Part shown: in pieces, positions 1 to 8,004 of the stretch
Layout: every line of letters begins with the position of its first letter
Numbering within the stretch: position 1 is the first letter of the stretch
Source: Bacteroidales bacterium
GTDB taxonomy: Bacteria > Bacteroidota > Bacteroidia > Bacteroidales > UBA932
Reading direction: 5' to 3'
Length of the DNA: 46,814 bases
Assembly: GCA_017551425.1 (NCBI GenBank)
Contig: JAFZLQ010000070.1
Span: 1-46,814 of the forward strand
Translations under genes and position numbers: made by a program
The notes under the pieces: generated by a model
Database searches by the model: none
What the model was told of the DNA's origin: nothing
What the model saw: the letters and a program-made list of their open reading frames with translations, nothing else

Positions 1-1380
1 CCCGTGCTGGTGGGTACCACGGACGTGGAGACTTCAGAGCTCCTCAGCAGGATGCTCCGTCTCCGCGGCATACGCCACAACGTGCTCAACGCAAAGGAGC
101 ACGCACGCGAAGCGGAGATCGTAGGCCAGGCGGGCCAGAGTTCCACCGTCACCATCGCCACCAACATGGCTGGCCGTGGTACCGATATCAAGCTGTCGGA
201 CGAGGTCAAGGCCGCCGGCGGTCTGGCCATCATCGGCACGGAGAGGCACGATTCCCGCCGTGTTGACCGCCAGCTGCGAGGCCGTGCCGGACGCCAGGGG
301 GACCCGGGCTCTTCAACATTCTATATCTCGCTGGAAGACAAGCTGATGCGTCTCTTCGGCTCCGAGCGTATAGCCGGAATGGTCGATCGCATGGGCATGG
401 CAGACAACGAGGCCCTCGAGGCCAAGATGCTCTCCGGCGCCATAGAGAACGCACAGAAGAAGGTAGAGGAAAACAACTTCGGCATACGTAAGCGCCTCCT
501 CGAATACGACGACGTCATGAACTATCAGCGCGAGGCCATCTATTCCCGCCGCCGCAACGCAATCAGCGGAGAGAAGATAGAGATCGACCTCCAGAACATG
601 ATGGTGGATTCCGCATCGGTCTTCGTGGACCGTACGGACGGGATGACGGCGGAGGATTTCCGCGAGTCGCTCATGGCAAAGTTCTCCATAGACGTCGAGC
701 TCGCTCCCGAGGAATACGACAAGATGAAGAAGAACGATCTTGTGAAACGCATCTGCGACGTCATGCAGGAGACGTACCGCCGCCGTATGGACGCCCTGGA
801 CGAAAAGCTCTGGCCCATCATCAAGGAAGTCTATGAGAAGCAGGGCTCCATGTACCAGAACATCGCAATCCCCGTTTCCGACGGCCGCAAGACCCTCAAC
901 CTCTCCGTCAACCTGGAGAAGGCATACCAGAGCGAGGGCCGCGAGATATCCAAGACCCTCAGCAAGAATATCGTACTTTATCAGATAGACGAACACTGGA
1001 AGGAGCATCTCCGCGAGATGGACGATCTCAAGCAGAGCGTCCAGAACGCCACCTACGAGCAGAAAGACCCTATAGTGGTGTACAAGCTCGAGAGCTACAA
1101 CCTGTTCTCAGACATGCTCGAGTCCCTCAACCAGGACGTCCTTTCGTTCCTCTTCAGGGCATTCGTGCCGCTGAGCGACCGCAGCCAGCCGCCCCAGCGC
1201 GCCATGCAGCGCAGGACCGACATGTCCCAGATGAACGCCCGTCACCAGGACCTCAGCACCAACGGCGAACAGAAGTCCAACAGCCCGGTGAAGGCCGACA
1301 AGAGGGTCGGGCGCAACGATCCCTGCCCTTGCGGCAGCGGCAAGAAGTACAAGAACTGCCACGGCAAAGACCTGGTTTAA
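1..1380 (+). CDS. secA: Protein translocase ATPase SecA, C-terminal part (5' end outside window)
   Basis: SecA is the cytoplasmic ATPase that drives unfolded preproteins through SecYEG. The reading frame is open from base 1, so the first half (nucleotide-binding domain 1 and preprotein cross-linking domain) lies outside the window. The visible 459 codons begin in nucleotide-binding domain 2 with VLVGTTDVE. They contain the helicase motifs NMAGRGTDI (about residues 55-63) and QLRGRAGRQGDPG (about 90-102), then the helical scaffold and wing region. The protein ends in the zinc-binding tail NDPCPCGSGKKYKNCHG, which binds SecB or ribosomes in other bacteria. The stop overlaps the stop of the convergent downstream gene by a few bases. 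Identification is secure. The GTG at base 4 is an internal valine, not the start. Confidence 0.97.
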   Translation, partial: PVLVGTTDVETSELLSRMLRLRGIRHNVLNAKEHAREAEIVGQAGQSSTVTIATNMAGRGTDIKLSDEVKAAGGLAIIGTERHDSRRVDRQLRGRAGRQGDPGSSTFYISLEDKLMRLFGSERIAGMVDRMGMADNEALEAKMLSGAIENAQKKVEENNFGIRKRLLEYDDVMNYQREAIYSRRRNAISGEKIEIDLQNMMVDSASVFVDRTDGMTAEDFRESLMAKFSIDVELAPEEYDKMKKNDLVKRICDVMQETYRRRMDALDEKLWPIIKEVYEKQGSMYQNIAIPVSDGRKTLNLSVNLEKAYQSEGREISKTLSKNIVLYQIDEHWKEHLREMDDLKQSVQNATYEQKDPIVVYKLESYNLFSDMLESLNQDVLSFLFRAFVPLSDRSQPPQRAMQRRTDMSQMNARHQDLSTNGEQKSNSPVKADKRVGRNDPCPCGSGKKYKNCHGKDLV

Positions 1381-1748
1381 ACCCTGTGCAGGTTGAAGAT
1401 CTTGCCTGCGCTCATGTAGTAGGCAAGGTCGAAGCAACGGTACTCGCTGTGCCGCCCCTTCTTCTCGGCGGCATGGGTAACATAATCGGGGCGAAAGCCC
1501 ATTTCACGCAAGCTGTCCATGGGGCAGCTTGTTTTGTTTATCCGCAGCAGGTTCTCCAGGATGCCGTAGTTGAGGGACAGCACCCTTATGGTGCCGCGCT
1601 TCTTCTGCCGGCCTTCGGAGCGTATGCGAGCGTGCCAGTTGTTGCGGCACATGTTGTTGCAGAACTTCTTGTCTATGCGGCCGTAAACTGGTTCGCCGCA
1701 TTCGAGGCAGTGGTTGCCGTGGTCTTCGGGATTGGCATGTTTATACAT
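1377..1748 (-). CDS. Small zinc-ribbon protein of unknown function
   Basis: A 123-residue cytoplasmic protein. The N-terminal half has a treble-clef-like zinc site: CLECGEPVYG at about residues 15-24, followed by KKFCNNMCRNNWHAR, giving a C-x2-C...C-x3-C pattern. This pattern is seen in small Bacteroidota proteins usually described only as Zn-ribbon (DUF2116-like). The C-terminal half is basic and then mixed, with no recognised domain and no signal peptide. The ATG at 1748 was chosen because it starts MYKHANPEDHGNHCLEC just before the zinc motif. The frame stays open upstream to 2051, but that extension has the composition of non-coding DNA. The gene converges on secA, and the two stop codons overlap. 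The cysteine and basic content would suit nucleic-acid or protein binding, but no function can be assigned. Confidence 0.8.
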   Translation of the reverse strand: MYKHANPEDHGNHCLECGEPVYGRIDKKFCNNMCRNNWHARIRSEGRQKKRGTIRVLSLNYGILENLLRINKTSCPMDSLREMGFRPDYVTHAAEKKGRHSEYRCFDLAYYMSAGKIFNLHRV

Positions 1749-2064
1749 AGTATGAGTTTTGTGTGGACGGCAAATATCAGTGGATGCCGCGGGAAATGCA
1801 AGGGTCTGAAAGAATCGTAAACGGGTTTTTGCGATTGTTTTAAGAAACGCAAGAATCATTGGCATGAAGGAATTCCTTTTGCCTAAAACAATTGCAGTCA
1901 CAATCTTTTGCGCCGGCGCCCTTTTCTTTAAAAATCGTAAAAATGTGGGGCCTGCGTGCTCCTGGGCGGTGCTGCGTAAAGACATTTGTATTTCCTTTGC
2001 AACCGGGACGAAGGCCGTCGGCGGCCGGGACGCCCGATTACCAAACTTCAATTATGGAAGACAA
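1749..2064. other. Intergenic region between the zinc-ribbon gene and ssb
   Basis: This 316-nt gap separates two divergently read genes and should carry both promoters. A GC-rich palindrome (GCGCCGGCGC, near 1910) and a short inverted repeat (AATCG at 1813-1817 with CGATT at 1832-1836) are visible. Neither is followed by a convincing T-tract. TTTG-containing stretches near 1985-1999 could be part of the ssb promoter, but no TTTG-N19/20-TAnnTTTG pair fits. Frames extending into this region from both genes look non-coding. No RNA gene was recognised. Confidence 0.5.
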
Positions 2065-2412
2065 ATGGAACAAATCAACCGAATCGAGCTGCTCGGAACA
2101 GTGGGCAGCGTGCGGCTGCAGAACGTGGCCGGCAAAAGAATGTCCAAATTCACAGTGGTGACCAACCGCGCCTACAAGAACAAGGAGGGCGCTCCGGTCA
2201 TCGAAACCCAATGGCACAACGTGACCGCTTTTGAAGGCAGGAACGTGCGCGACCTGGAATTGATAGAGAAGGGAAGGGCCGCGCATGTGTGGGGAAGGCT
2301 CCAGGTGCAGCATTACACCGGGGTGGACGGCACGGACCGCATCTCAGTGGACATAATCTGCAACAGGCTTGAACTGGTGGACAGGAATACGGAAATCCAA
2401 TATGAAATGTAA
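2065..2412 (+). CDS. ssb: Single-stranded DNA-binding protein
   Basis: A 115-residue OB-fold protein that coats single-stranded DNA in replication, repair and recombination. It opens with the family-typical MEQINRIELLGTVGSV, continues with SKFTVVTNRAY and ETQWHNVTAF, and has the strand WGRLQVQHYTG in the second half. It is short: it has the OB fold but lacks the long disordered tail and acidic tip through which most SSBs recruit partner proteins, ending instead at NTEIQYEM. The ATG at 2065 was chosen because OB-fold similarity begins there. The frame is open back to 1864, but that leader has no SSB character. The fimbrial gene starts 6 nt after the stop. It could be an accessory SSB paralogue instead of the only SSB of the cell; the window cannot decide. 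Confidence 0.93.
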   Translation: MEQINRIELLGTVGSVRLQNVAGKRMSKFTVVTNRAYKNKEGAPVIETQWHNVTAFEGRNVRDLELIEKGRAAHVWGRLQVQHYTGVDGTDRISVDIICNRLELVDRNTEIQYEM

Positions 2413-2418
2413 TGAACT

Positions 2419-3450
2419 ATGAAAACGAGAATCATCATCCTGGCGGCTATGGCCGCAGCATGCGCATCCTGCGCGAACGATTACCAAAGCAACCCCGAAA
2501 CGGTTTCCGAAACCGTGAAACTGAGGGTGGACGTAGGCCAGCCCTCCACAAGGCTCGTCATGTCCGCCTCGGACACGTCGGACAAAACGCTCAACACCGT
2601 ACAGGTGTTCGTGTACAACTCGGCAAACAAGCTGGAGGCTTCCAGCGGAGAACAGACTTCGGCAAGCAACATAGTCCTTTCCCTCGTGCCTGGCACCAAG
2701 ACGGTGTGGGCGGTGGTCAACGCTCCGGCGTTCAACGCGCCTTCTACGCTAGACAGCCTCGCCGCGGTGCGCTCCAACCTTATAGACAACGTGCACAACA
2801 ACATGATCATGACCGGCTCTGCATCCATCAACCTGCTCTCGGACAGCAACCTGTCGGTGACGGTAAGCCATATCGCGAGCAAGATCATCATAGAGAAGAT
2901 AACCAGGTCGTTCTCCAATCCCGATTACGCGGAAGTGCCGATGGTAGTGAAGAAGATCTATATGAGCAACGTGGCCGCAGACTGCGACCTGGCCTGCTCC
3001 GGCAGCGCCCCCACGGACTGGATATGCAAGCAGGGAGAGATAGACACGCCTACCGTGGGCGGATGGCTGCTGATAGATTCCGGCATGACGGACAGCCTTC
3101 CGGAAAACGGCTCATACAACAGGAGACATGTCTTCTATGTCTATCCTAATCCCACCACGACAGATTCCAGCAGCGAAACCTGGTGTCCCAGAAAGACCCG
3201 CCTCGTGGTGGAGTGTCTCTACAACGGGCAGACCTGCTACTATCCCGTGACCCTTCCCGGCAGCTCTACGGGAGCCGGAACCCTGGACCGCAACAAGGTT
3301 TACCATATCACCAACCTTACGCTTACGCGCCCCGGTTCCACCAACAAGGACGACAAGGACCCCGAGATAAGCTCGAACGCCAACTTCTCCTTCAGTATAA
3401 ACGTCGCGGAATGGGATACTTCCGTAGGTTCCTATACTGAGCAATTCTGA
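2419..3450 (+). CDS. Fimbrillin-type lipoprotein (FimA/Mfa1-like major or accessory subunit)
   Basis: A 343-residue exported lipoprotein with a signal peptide ending in the lipobox ACASC (acylated Cys18), followed by ANDYQ. The mature protein matches the Bacteroidota FimA/Mfa fimbrillin type: an N-terminal region with TVKLRVDVG and VFVYNSANKLEAS, a LVPGTKTVWAVVNAP segment, SHIASKIIIEKITRS, and a C-terminal domain rich in beta-strands that ends in FSINVAEWDTSVGSYTEQF. In this family subunits are lipidated for transport and polymerise by strand exchange after proteolytic trimming. The gene follows ssb by 6 nt and precedes the anchor gene by 6 nt, which points to co-transcription. Whether it is the stalk subunit or an accessory tip protein cannot be told from sequence. 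Confidence 0.82.
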   Translation: MKTRIIILAAMAAACASCANDYQSNPETVSETVKLRVDVGQPSTRLVMSASDTSDKTLNTVQVFVYNSANKLEASSGEQTSASNIVLSLVPGTKTVWAVVNAPAFNAPSTLDSLAAVRSNLIDNVHNNMIMTGSASINLLSDSNLSVTVSHIASKIIIEKITRSFSNPDYAEVPMVVKKIYMSNVAADCDLACSGSAPTDWICKQGEIDTPTVGGWLLIDSGMTDSLPENGSYNRRHVFYVYPNPTTTDSSSETWCPRKTRLVVECLYNGQTCYYPVTLPGSSTGAGTLDRNKVYHITNLTLTRPGSTNKDDKDPEISSNANFSFSINVAEWDTSVGSYTEQF

Positions 3451-3456
3451 TGCGCC

Positions 3457-4233
3457 ATGGACAGGTTTTTCCGCTTGTTGGTTCCGATCCTGCTTCTTTG
3501 TTCCTGCTCGGTCAAGGAGAACCGCGGACTGTGCCCGTGCGAACTTCATGTCGGGGGCAGCGAGCCCATAAAGACGGAAGGCGGCGTGCTTGTAAGCGTT
3601 ATCCAGGACGGAACCGTAGTAAAGCAGGGAATGATGGGCAGGGAGGATTTCGACAGCGGAAAATGTGTCCTGACCGTGCCCAGAAGGCCCTCCGTGGTAA
3701 CAGTCTTCTGCGGAATTACGGACATGAATCCCACCGGGGGACGCCGTATAAACATCCTTTCCGGCCATGAGTGCGACGAGCTCTACAGCTGCAGCGCCTT
3801 CGCAGAACCGTCCGGAGACGAGGCGGACTGTACGGTGACTCCGCACAAGAACTTCGCAAGGCTGGACCTGGCCGTCATAGGCCTTCCGGACAACGCGCTC
3901 ATGCGCATAGAGGGCAGGGTGCACGGCTACGACCTGCTCAGCCTCGACCCGTGCGAGGGCAGCTTCGGATGCGGTCCGCGGGAAGGCGTGAACGGGGTGC
4001 ACTGGTACATGCGTCTCCCCAGGCAGCTGGACGACAGCCTGGTGCTTGAGATCCTTGTGGGGGACGCAGTCGTCCGTACCGTTCCGCTCGGCTCCATAAT
4101 CGCGGCGGGCGGTTACCGCTACGACGACCAGGACCTTCTGGACATTGCCGTAACCGTGGACCTGAGCAAGTCGGAAGCCATGATACACCTGTCGGACTGG
4201 GAGAACGGGGAGTATTCTACGATAGACTATTAG
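3457..4233 (+). CDS. Mfa2/FimB-family fimbrial anchor lipoprotein
   Basis: A 258-residue lipoprotein: the signal peptide MDRFFRLLVPILLLCSC ends at acylated Cys17. The mature N-terminus has the short motif CPCELHV (about residues 26-32), typical of the Mfa2/FimB family, whose members anchor the fimbria in the outer membrane and limit its length. A second domain includes HGYDLLSLDPCEG, and the C-terminus ends in beta-strand-like ATVDL/IHLSDWENGEYSTIDY segments. It lies 6 nt after the fimbrillin gene and 6 nt before the large tip gene, which is the usual order of fimbrial operons in the order. Start at ATG 3457: the overlapping ATG at 3450 is in another frame and gives no signal peptide. Confidence 0.82.
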   Translation: MDRFFRLLVPILLLCSCSVKENRGLCPCELHVGGSEPIKTEGGVLVSVIQDGTVVKQGMMGREDFDSGKCVLTVPRRPSVVTVFCGITDMNPTGGRRINILSGHECDELYSCSAFAEPSGDEADCTVTPHKNFARLDLAVIGLPDNALMRIEGRVHGYDLLSLDPCEGSFGCGPREGVNGVHWYMRLPRQLDDSLVLEILVGDAVVRTVPLGSIIAAGGYRYDDQDLLDIAVTVDLSKSEAMIHLSDWENGEYSTIDY

Positions 4234-4239
4234 AAGATC

Positions 4240-6867
4240 ATGAAACGCATATCTGCAATAATCTGTATTCTGCTTGCCGCGGTTTCCTGTATCCGGGAAG
4301 AAGGCCCCGTGACCCGTCAGGACGGGACGGCCCAGGTGCGCCTCCGTGTCCTGTCCGCAGGCGACGCCGCTACCCGCAGCAGCGTGGAGACGGCTGAAGA
4401 CGGAATCAACAGTCTGCTTATATTGTTCTACGAAAACGGAAACGTCCGGGAAGAGCTCACCGTGAACGAATCCGCACAGGGCGCAAACAGCATCGAAGCC
4501 TGCGTTTCCTTGGGTATAGGATGCGAGTTCGATGTGATTGCGCTTGCCAACTGCACGGTGGCCCGGGTGCCGCAGACCTATGCGGAGGCCAGGGCCCTGT
4601 GCTACAGTTGTGACGATACGTCGGGATGGTCGCAGGGCATCCCCATGGCGGTCTGCAAGACGATTAAAGTGCGATACGGCATGGAGGACGTCAGCATGCG
4701 CCTGGTGCGCCTGGTTGCCAGGCTGGACCTCACGATAGATACCTCTTCGCTGGAGCACGGCAGCATTGTCTTTACGTCGGTAGCCGTGCGCCAGATGAAC
4801 CGGAACTGCCCGTTTTTCGATACCGCCAGCGCCGGAACGGCCGGGGGCGTATGCGACGGCGACGCCGCAAGCGCCTCCGACCTGGAAGGCATCAACACTC
4901 TCGGCGCCGGGTATTCCACATCGTTCTACCTGTTGGAAAACATGCAGGGGAACATACTGGAAGGGAATACCGATCCGGACGGAAAGACTCCGGACGCAGT
5001 CAGCGCAGCCGGCCGTGATCCGGGTCTATGCACCTATCTGGAGATACTCGGAGTCTATTCTGACCGTTCCGGGCACATGACGAGCGACAGCCTGGTGTCC
5101 CACCTGTTTCTCGGAGCCGACGCCGTCGCCAACTTCGACATAAGAAGGAACCACAGGTACGGGGTGAGCGTGACGATAAGCGATGACGGCTGCCTGCGGA
5201 CCGACTGGAAGATAGACGGCCGCCTGGACGATTCCCGTATCCTGGAGTTCGCTTCCGGAACCGTGAAACTGGGCAAATCGGACAGCAAGCTGGCCGTACT
5301 GAACACCAACCTGAGCCTTTCGGAGGCCGATTATTCCTATGAGGTGTCCGGAGACACGGGGGATATAAGCGTGGTGCCGGCAGACGGCGGCTTCACCGTT
5401 TCCACCGGCCCGAGGGTAAAGAACGGGAAGTCGGTGCTGATAGAGGCCGCCAGCTGGGACGGCGCCCTGAGCACGTCGTGCACCGTCACCGCGGAAGTCG
5501 ATCCGAGATTCATCCTGGACTGGCAGGACACCATCTATGTGGCGCAGAAGCAGAAAATCAAGATAATAGACAAGGAAGGCAGGAGCCTCGACGGCCACAC
5601 CGTGCTTTATGTGAGCAACGATTTCCTGGCCATGGAAGGCTCCGGCGACACATGGTACATGTCCGGCCTCAGGCCCGGAATCGAAGAGATAATATTTACC
5701 TACGACAATGTGATGGTGGACCAGAAGGTGGTGAGGATAGAGCCGCCAAGGATGCGTTTTGCGGCCAGGCGGATAAGCCTCCCGATGGACGGGGCGCCTG
5801 TGGAATGCGGGCCCTTCTTCTACAAGGCTGACGGCACGCGTCTGAGGTTCGAGGATTTCGACCCCGACCTGTTCCGGTCCAAGCTCAGGTTCACGATCAC
5901 CCGTGAGCACAACAGTTCCGTCAAGGGACGGTACTGGGATTCACAGGGCGCCGCAGGAAGTCCGGTGATAAGGATGACCAACACCGGAGGGACGCATGAT
6001 TCCTATTCCTTCTGCATCAACCGCCTGTCTTACGGCGGCCGCTCCATTGGGGAGAATTACCGTTTCTCAGACGGTCCCGCGGATCTGGAATACATTACCG
6101 CCAGCAATCCGGACATCTACCAGTCCATACCGGACGCCACCGCCGTCCTGTGCACGGAAGACCCTTTCGGAGAGGCCGGTTTCATGGGCTCTGCCGGCAG
6201 CTGGGCGCTGGCACGCTGGTCGGACAGGACCACGCACGACGAATCGCTCCTCTATGAGATGCAGGGACTGCTTTCCACCGGGAACGACTGGCGTTACGCC
6301 TCCATGGCGCCCGACTCGGGATGCGCCCGCTGCGACTTTGACTTTGTGGACAACAACACCATGCGCCTGACGGCCCATTACGACGACTGGGGGACCGAGG
6401 CAATGCCGGAATACTCCATGTCGCTCGCCCCGAGGATAAGGAATCGCCACTCGAACGAGTTGTATCAGTCTTTCAAGCGCTTCACCGCGAGGTGTACGGT
6501 AAACCTGGGCGTTGGCGGAGTCGCGTCTGCAAATGCCTCCGGCGGCTGGGACGTGTCCCTGGCATGGACATTCCCCCGGCCTGCGGACGGAGTGCTGGCT
6601 GGCCTGGAAGACATAGTGGTCGGGAGCGACTACCTGGTACGCGGCATGTACACGCCTCTCTATTCGCTTTACGGCGACATCGACGAAATACGGAGCACCG
6701 TACGCCCCGCTTATAAATACTGTACGCCGGGAGTCCCGGCGAGTCAGTCGACCACGTCCCTGACAGACACTTACATAGTGCCCCAGTCGGCGAGCGGGGG
6801 ATACCGTTTCGTGGTCTGGAAATACTCGAACCTCTATCCGGCCAGCAACGGCTGGCTGGACAGATAA
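4240..6867 (+). CDS. Large fimbrial tip/adhesin-like lipoprotein (DUF4906 type)
   Basis: An 875-residue lipoprotein with signal peptide MKRISAIICILLAAVSC (acylated Cys17), followed by the acidic IREEG expected of surface-exposed Bacteroidota lipoproteins. The first roughly 300 residues are fimbrillin-like: QVRLRVLSAGDAATRSS, an INSLLILFYENGNV strand and VRLVARLDLTID. The middle holds Ig-like strands such as RFILDWQDTIYVAQKQKIK. The C-terminal part (about 560-875) carries many aromatic and acidic residues and resembles DUF4906 proteins, the large last gene of many Bacteroidales fimbrial operons, thought to form the adhesive tip. It ends 34 nt inside the convergent arginase-like gene. The fimbrial assignment rests on the N-terminal part and the operon; ligand and adhesin role are inferred. 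Confidence 0.72.
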   Translation: MKRISAIICILLAAVSCIREEGPVTRQDGTAQVRLRVLSAGDAATRSSVETAEDGINSLLILFYENGNVREELTVNESAQGANSIEACVSLGIGCEFDVIALANCTVARVPQTYAEARALCYSCDDTSGWSQGIPMAVCKTIKVRYGMEDVSMRLVRLVARLDLTIDTSSLEHGSIVFTSVAVRQMNRNCPFFDTASAGTAGGVCDGDAASASDLEGINTLGAGYSTSFYLLENMQGNILEGNTDPDGKTPDAVSAAGRDPGLCTYLEILGVYSDRSGHMTSDSLVSHLFLGADAVANFDIRRNHRYGVSVTISDDGCLRTDWKIDGRLDDSRILEFASGTVKLGKSDSKLAVLNTNLSLSEADYSYEVSGDTGDISVVPADGGFTVSTGPRVKNGKSVLIEAASWDGALSTSCTVTAEVDPRFILDWQDTIYVAQKQKIKIIDKEGRSLDGHTVLYVSNDFLAMEGSGDTWYMSGLRPGIEEIIFTYDNVMVDQKVVRIEPPRMRFAARRISLPMDGAPVECGPFFYKADGTRLRFEDFDPDLFRSKLRFTITREHNSSVKGRYWDSQGAAGSPVIRMTNTGGTHDSYSFCINRLSYGGRSIGENYRFSDGPADLEYITASNPDIYQSIPDATAVLCTEDPFGEAGFMGSAGSWALARWSDRTTHDESLLYEMQGLLSTGNDWRYASMAPDSGCARCDFDFVDNNTMRLTAHYDDWGTEAMPEYSMSLAPRIRNRHSNELYQSFKRFTARCTVNLGVGGVASANASGGWDVSLAWTFPRPADGVLAGLEDIVVGSDYLVRGMYTPLYSLYGDIDEIRSTVRPAYKYCTPGVPASQSTTSLTDTYIVPQSASGGYRFVVWKYSNLYPASNGWLDR

Positions 6868-7481
6868 TCCTGCAGGATGCGCCTGGTGCCGGCGTTTACG
6901 CGGTAATCTCCGGAAGATGCGCCCTTACCGGCCGTGAGGCCGCCGCACACATCCACGCCGAGCAGACGGTGCCCTGCAGCGATACGCCCTATATCCGACA
7001 GCAGGCGGGAGATCGCCATATCCCCCTGGCTCCAGTCGGTGCGGGCGTATCTTTTTGATAGGACGTCCAGGTCTATGGAGAGGTAAACCGGAAGGCCGCC
7101 GGGGATTTCCGGGGTGTTGAGGTAATCGGCTTTCATGTACGGGAGCCCCTCCCGGGCCGCCTTGACCCAGTTTCCGCAGCTGAGCAGGCCGGAGTCGAAT
7201 GCGCCGTCCTGGTCGTCTGGGTGGTTGTCGTAGAGGGCCAGTACGAACGGCTCGCCTATGCGCTCCAGCATCAGTTTGGTAAGGTAATGGTAGTCTCCGG
7301 TGTCTATCCAGTTAATGCCTCCGGGAGGGAGCTTTGCGATTGCCGCCCTGAGCGCCTCGCCGGCCTTTGGGGAGCAGTAGCAGTTGGTGCCGTCGAGCAT
7401 GCGCAGGTCAAGGGCCAGCGCCCCCTCCGGGGCCCAGCCTTCCTCTGTGTAAAGTGCGCTCAGATGCAGTACAGTGGTCAT
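6834..7481 (-). CDS. Small arginase/ureohydrolase-fold protein
   Basis: A 215-residue cytoplasmic protein with the metal-binding pattern of the arginase/agmatinase/formimidoylglutamase fold. It has TGDYHYLT (residues 61-68) in place of the usual GGDHS, DNHPD (85-89) in place of DAHxD, and SIDLDVL (135-141) matching SxDxD. These Asp and His residues would bind the two Mn ions that activate water for C-N hydrolysis of guanidino compounds. The protein is much shorter than typical arginases (about 300 residues), and the usual Asp-Pro after SxDxDxx is replaced by SKRY, so substrate specificity cannot be predicted. Start: ATG at 7481 (MTTVLHLSAL), just after an A/T-rich divergent promoter region. 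Its 3' end overlaps the fimbrial tip gene in convergent orientation. Confidence 0.75.
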   Translation of the reverse strand: MTTVLHLSALYTEEGWAPEGALALDLRMLDGTNCYCSPKAGEALRAAIAKLPPGGINWIDTGDYHYLTKLMLERIGEPFVLALYDNHPDDQDGAFDSGLLSCGNWVKAAREGLPYMKADYLNTPEIPGGLPVYLSIDLDVLSKRYARTDWSQGDMAISRLLSDIGRIAAGHRLLGVDVCGGLTAGKGASSGDYRVNAGTRRILQDYLSSQPLLAG

Positions 7482-7508
7482 TTGATTTCCAAATTTAAAA
7501 AAAATATT

Positions 7509-7516
7509 TATATTTG
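7509..7516 (+). promoter_or_regulatory. Candidate -7 box (TATATTTG) for the 7539 gene
   Basis: TATATTTG matches the Bacteroidota -7 consensus TAnnTTTG and lies 22 nt before the ATG at 7539, in the short A/T-rich gap between divergent genes. The nearest TTTG (7481-7484) is 24 nt upstream, longer than the usual 19-21, so the -33 box is uncertain. Confidence 0.45.
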
Positions 7517-7538
7517 TGGGCTGTAGAACTGCAAGTAA

Positions 7539-8003
7539 ATGGCCGAAGAACAACAGTTTCCTCTGGATCCGGAGAAAATTTACTACTCGATGGACGAGCT
7601 CACGCTCGATACACCGGAGGGGCCTGTTACGCTTCGGATGGGGGCATGGCTCAATGCCGATCCCGTTCGCATCCACCAGATGATAGTCAGGGAAAAGGTC
7701 CTCCAGGTAGATAACTTCGAGGTCCTGAATCCCCTTGTGAGCAAGCTCCGCAGGGCGGATCCGGAGTACTACCGCCGCTTCATGGGGCTCAACCTCATAA
7801 TCGATTATCCCGGTTACAGTTCCGGCATCGTCGCCAAGATTCCGTACGAGAACGACCCTGTAGGTTTCTACAAATGGTGGCGCAAGGGCAAGCACGAAGA
7901 CAAGATTTTCCTTTCACTTCCCAACCGCATCCGGCTCTTCGAGAAAGTCTCCATGATGGATCCCAAGATGATTCTCAAGAAAGACCTCAAGACCATCCAG
8001 TAG
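7539..8003 (+). CDS. Conserved hypothetical protein upstream of lplA
   Basis: A 154-residue protein, not recognised. It has no signal peptide, membrane segment or cysteine cluster. It is soluble-looking with mixed charge, has strand- and helix-like stretches (PVTLRMGAWLNADPVRIHQMIV at about residues 29-50 and a basic YKWWRKGKHEDK near 120), and a Lys-rich C-terminus. It ends one nucleotide before the ATG of lplA, so the two genes are almost certainly translated from one transcript. This suggests, but does not prove, a role connected with lipoate attachment or the glycine cleavage genes that follow. The codon bias matches its neighbours. The start is the first ATG after the candidate promoter. 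Confidence 0.7.
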   Translation: MAEEQQFPLDPEKIYYSMDELTLDTPEGPVTLRMGAWLNADPVRIHQMIVREKVLQVDNFEVLNPLVSKLRRADPEYYRRFMGLNLIIDYPGYSSGIVAKIPYENDPVGFYKWWRKGKHEDKIFLSLPNRIRLFEKVSMMDPKMILKKDLKTIQ

Positions 8004-8004
8004 C

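Noticed and set aside
1813..1840. A hairpin before ssb resembling a terminator
   Set aside because: The stem is only five pairs and A/T-rich, and no gene on the plus strand ends before it apart from the already distant secA stop.
1864..2064. An upstream extension of ssb
   Set aside because: The 67 codons before ATG 2065 have no SSB similarity and lie in the A/T-rich promoter region.
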